Of a stretch of DNA of 16,494 nucleotides, positions 13,884-16,494 are shown piece by piece. The DNA lies in NCBI GenBank assembly GCA_902470475.1, contig CABRGT010000043.1, positions 1 through 16,494 on the forward strand. Reading direction: 5' to 3'. The translations under genes and the position numbers were made by a program. Source of the stretch: an uncultured Porphyromonadaceae bacterium. Its GTDB lineage: Bacteria; Bacteroidota; Bacteroidia; Bacteroidales; Muribaculaceae. The number at the start of each line of letters is the position of its first letter. The first letter of the stretch is position 1. Below the pieces are notes generated by a model. That model worked only from the letters and a program-made list of their open reading frames with translations, was not told the DNA's origin and did not search any database.

Positions 13884-14803
13884 TTCTCCTGGCCGTTTTT
13901 GATTTGGATCAGCTGGCTTTCTTCGGCCGGATAGATCGGCTGCAGCATGTTGTAGACCTTGGTGCGCTCCTTGGCCGGGGCCTTGGAGTAGACATTGACC
14001 AGCTCGGCGAGCTTGGCGTCCTTGAACATAGACAGCACCACCGACATGGGCTGCAGCTCGTAGATCTGCGGGATTGCATCGAGCGACTGGGTGATTGCCG
14101 CGCGTCCTTTGTCGGGCGACAGGGCCATCTGGTCGAGTCCGTTGCGGTGGTAATCGTAGGTAAGGCGGCGTATGGCCTCGCCGGCCTTGCCTTCAGTGTA
14201 GGCCGTGAGTATGGCGCTGCGGTTCTTCGTGTCCTCGAATGCTTTCCAGCCTACTTCGCCCGACGACTGAGCCATCTGCACGATCTGCTTAAGCCGCTCC
14301 CAGAAGGGCTCGCCGCCGCCGGGCGCGAACGAATCGAAGTCTACCGCCAGTATGAGGAAGGCATAGTAGTTGAGTATAGCCGTTATCTGGCTTTCCATGG
14401 AGTTGACGGTATAGTTCAGCGGCTCGCCCTCGCGGTAGGTGAAGTCGATCTTGGAGTCCTTGAAGTTGATCAGCGTCGTCGTGTAGGCGCTGTTGTAGAC
14501 CGGACGGGTCGACTGCACCTGCAGGTCGCCCTTGATGGTGCCGTCGCCCTCGTCGTACTCCTTGATGGTGAAGAAGAGGCGGCAGTCGATCTTCTCGTTG
14601 GCAGCGAACTGTGCGGGGGTGAAGGTGGTGGTGTTCATATAGTCGCTGACAGCCTCCTGGAGGGTCTGGAACACCGACTTGTTGGTGCCGGTGAGCTGGT
14701 CGGTGTTGAATTCGACCTCGCAGTTGAGTTCCTGGGCGCGGAGGGCGCCGGCCGGAGCTGCGGATATGAGCAGGACGGTTGCTATGCGGCTGAGTGTGTT
14801 CAT
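13880..14803 (-). CDS. Exported DUF4835 family protein (PorD-like)
   Basis: Bacteroidota-specific protein of 307 residues. The signal peptide is cleaved before Gln24 (LRAQ), so it is periplasmic or outer-membrane associated. The mature N-terminus, ELNCEVEFNTDQLTGTN, is the family hallmark. Only two cysteines remain in the mature chain (C28 and C74), which could form a disulfide. The middle has alternating strands (DFTYREGEPLNY) and the C-terminal third is helical. From memory, DUF4835 members are called PorD in some databases and tied to type IX secretion, but this is not shown by the sequence. The gene overlaps both neighbours by ATGA (coaBC upstream, recN downstream). The family call is firm and the function open. 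Confidence 0.85.
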   Translation of the reverse strand: MNTLSRIATVLLISAAPAGALRAQELNCEVEFNTDQLTGTNKSVFQTLQEAVSDYMNTTTFTPAQFAANEKIDCRLFFTIKEYDEGDGTIKGDLQVQSTRPVYNSAYTTTLINFKDSKIDFTYREGEPLNYTVNSMESQITAILNYYAFLILAVDFDSFAPGGGEPFWERLKQIVQMAQSSGEVGWKAFEDTKNRSAILTAYTEGKAGEAIRRLTYDYHRNGLDQMALSPDKGRAAITQSLDAIPQIYELQPMSVVLSMFKDAKLAELVNVYSKAPAKERTKVYNMLQPIYPAEESQLIQIKNGQEK

Positions 14804-16017
14804 AGAGAGAGGATGTTGTCGATGATGTCGGCGGCCACGTCGGTCTTTGCCTTCACGGGGAAGTCGAGTCGGTCGCGGCCGTCGGCGAAGAGGAGTGATA
14901 TTTTGTTGGTGTCGACGGCGAAACCGGCGCCTTCGTCGGCGAGCGAGTTGGTCACGATCATGTCGAGATTCTTGCGGCGCATCTTGTCGGCGCCATGCTC
15001 GAGCGGATGGTCGGTCTCGAGGGCGAAGCCCACCAGATGCTGTCCGGGGCGTTTCGATGCACCGAGGGTTGCGGCTATGTCGGGGTTCTGGACCAGTTCG
15101 AGCGACTCGACATTGTCGGTCTCGCGCTTGATCTTGCGGTCAAGCTCGCGGGCGGGGCGGTAGTCGGCCACGGCGGCAGCCAAAATGGCTATGTCGGCTG
15201 TCGGCCAGGCATTTTCGGCTTCGGCGAGCATCTCGCGGGCCGATGTCACGTCCACGCGCCGCACGCTGCTGTCGAGCGGCAGCCTGTCGGCCGGACCGCT
15301 GATCAGGGTGACGCGTGCGCCGCGGCGTGCGGCCTCGTTGGCCAGGGCATAGCCCATCTTGCCGCTCGAGAAGTTGCCGATGAAGCGTACCGGATCGATT
15401 TTCTCGTATGTCGGGCCGGCCGTGATAAGCACGTGACGTCCCTTGAGGTCGCCGGATTGCGAGAAGTATGTCCGCAGGGCGTCCGTGATCTCTTCAGGCT
15501 CGGCCATGCGGCCTTTGCCCGTCAGATGGCTGGCCAGCTCGCCTTCGCCGGGCTCGATGATGATGTTGCCGAAGGACCTGAGGCGCTCGATGTTGCTGAC
15601 CGTGGTCGGATGCGCCATCATGTCGAGATCCATGGCGGGAGCCACGAACACCTGCGCGCGACACGACAGATAGCTCGTGACGAGCATGTTGTCGGCTACT
15701 CCGTTGGCCATCTTTGCGATGGTCGAGGCTGTGGCGGGCGCCACAACCATGGCGTCGGCCCACAGGCCGAGCGACACGTGCGAGTGCCACTCGCCGGTGT
15801 TGGCGGTGAAGAATTCGGTTATCACGCCTTTGCCGCTCAGAGTGGCGAGCGTCAGTGGTGTGATGAATTCGCGCGCCGACGGCGTCATGACGACCTGTAC
15901 CTCGGCACCGGCTTTCACGAGCAGGCGCGTCAGCACGGCCGACTTGTAGGCGGCGATGCCACCGGTCACGCCTAGTACGATATGCTTGCCTGCGAGCGGC
16001 TCGGTCATTTTGCTCAT
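14800..16017 (-). CDS. coaBC: Bifunctional phosphopantothenoylcysteine decarboxylase / phosphopantothenate-cysteine ligase
   Basis: Cytoplasmic 405-residue fusion enzyme for two steps of coenzyme A synthesis: joining cysteine to 4'-phosphopantothenate (CoaB, C-terminal) and decarboxylating the product with FMN (CoaC, N-terminal). The CoaC half shows GVTGGIAAYKS (16-26), catalytic H80 in HSHVSLG, APATASTIAKMANG (93-106) and PAMDLDMM (127-134). The last motif has Asp130 where the classical enzyme has Asn. The loop that carries the redox-active Cys in E. coli reads LASHLTGKGRM here, without Cys. The CoaB half begins near 195 (LITAGPTYEKIDPVRFIGNFSSGKMG), with AAAVADY and KIKRE. An alternative ATG lies three codons in; the chosen start gives an exact ATGA overlap with the upstream exonuclease gene. 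Confidence 0.95.
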   Translation of the reverse strand: MSKMTEPLAGKHIVLGVTGGIAAYKSAVLTRLLVKAGAEVQVVMTPSAREFITPLTLATLSGKGVITEFFTANTGEWHSHVSLGLWADAMVVAPATASTIAKMANGVADNMLVTSYLSCRAQVFVAPAMDLDMMAHPTTVSNIERLRSFGNIIIEPGEGELASHLTGKGRMAEPEEITDALRTYFSQSGDLKGRHVLITAGPTYEKIDPVRFIGNFSSGKMGYALANEAARRGARVTLISGPADRLPLDSSVRRVDVTSAREMLAEAENAWPTADIAILAAAVADYRPARELDRKIKRETDNVESLELVQNPDIAATLGASKRPGQHLVGFALETDHPLEHGADKMRRKNLDMIVTNSLADEGAGFAVDTNKISLLFADGRDRLDFPVKAKTDVAADIIDNILSL

Positions 16018-16494
16018 TTGATCTTTCCCTGTTCGAGTTTGATGCGTGTAAACACGCGTTTGGTGTCGCCGGCGAAGTCGCCCTGCTGTATCCAGCTGTA
16101 GTAGCCGGGGTCCTTGGCGAGCACTTCGGCCACGGGCTGGCCCTTGTACTTGCCGAAGTTGATGACTTCGCGGCCACGGGCATCGCGCACAATGCGGCCG
16201 GCCAGGTCAACATTGTCGTTCTGCGACGAGAACTTGGCCAGCTCCGTCACTTCGCCAGAGAGCTCGTCGTAGCGCTCGAGCTGAGCCAGGAACACCTCGT
16301 AGGTGGCCATTGTGTCGGCTGTGGCGCCGTGAGCGCCTTCGAGTTCCTTGCCGCAGTAGAAGCGGTAGGCGGCGGTCAGGTTGCGCGGTTCCATCTTGTG
16401 GAAGATGGTCTGCACGTCGACGAACTGGGCGCGGTGGAAATCGAAGTCGACTCCGGCGCGGTGGCATTCCTCGTCGAGCAGCGGCACGTCGAAT
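16014..16494 (-). CDS. DnaQ-like DEDDh 3'-5' exonuclease with C-terminal DUF3820-like domain (5' end outside window)
   Basis: C-terminal 159 residues of a DnaQ-type exonuclease; the N-terminal DxE motif (ExoI) lies beyond the window edge. The frame is open to the last base, so the GTG at 16487 is internal. The visible part includes the ExoIII motif as AHGATADT, where His and Asp fit H-x4-D of the DEDDh class, followed by the helix ATYEVFLAQLERY. After a linker comes a second small domain, INFGKYKGQPVAEVLAKDP and YYSWIQQGDF, which resembles DUF3820/exodeoxyribonuclease X C-terminal domains. It may be a separate proofreading or repair nuclease rather than the replicative subunit itself. Its stop overlaps the coaBC start (ATGA). 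It is the first visible gene of the minus-strand operon; the promoter is outside the window. Confidence 0.88.
   Translation of the reverse strand, partial: FDVPLLDEECHRAGVDFDFHRAQFVDVQTIFHKMEPRNLTAAYRFYCGKELEGAHGATADTMATYEVFLAQLERYDELSGEVTELAKFSSQNDNVDLAGRIVRDARGREVINFGKYKGQPVAEVLAKDPGYYSWIQQGDFAGDTKRVFTRIKLEQGKIK

Overview
The window looks like the chromosome of a GC-rich member of the Bacteroidales, most likely Muribaculaceae or a close relative (family-level placement is inference). Evidence for this is the TilS, RlmB, RecN, CoaBC and DUF4835 protein types, Bacteroidota-style promoters (TTTG and TAnnTTTG boxes), secretion-tail-like C-termini on exported enzymes, and signal peptides cleaved before Gln. 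Coding density is high, no gap reaches 300 bases, and I see no RNA gene, insertion sequence, CRISPR array or phage gene.

Left part, plus strand (1-6123): the 3' end of tilS; a secreted six-hairpin glycosidase with a C-terminal carbohydrate-binding-like domain; a small secreted protein coupled to it by an ATGA overlap; and a large secreted M6-type zinc metalloprotease. The small protein is the most surprising gene here. It keeps the outline of a purine/cytidine deaminase, and can be aligned with the real guanine deaminase encoded 8 kb away in this same window, but every zinc ligand and the catalytic Glu are replaced. The protease gene has its own promoter, whose spacer is filled by a 20-bp near-perfect palindrome, with a 14-bp hairpin just upstream.

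Middle part: a strong bidirectional terminator (about 6145-6189) separates the protease gene from a convergent, secreted, multidomain GH13 alpha-glucan hydrolase on the minus strand (6207-8981). A 184-bp divergent intergenic region then leads to a plus-strand zinc-uptake pair, a ZnuA-like lipoprotein and a ZnuC-like ATPase. They end at an intrinsic terminator and have no permease gene beside them. A guanine deaminase gene (guaD) follows.

Right part, minus strand (11454-16494): a tight housekeeping operon read from right to left, dnaQ-like exonuclease, coaBC, DUF4835, recN and rlmB. Every junction is an ATGA overlap or a direct abutment, so the five genes are probably co-transcribed and translationally coupled. 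DUF4835 is an exported protein of a family I recall being linked to type IX secretion. That may connect it with the C-terminal tails of the protease and the amylase, although the link is not proven here.
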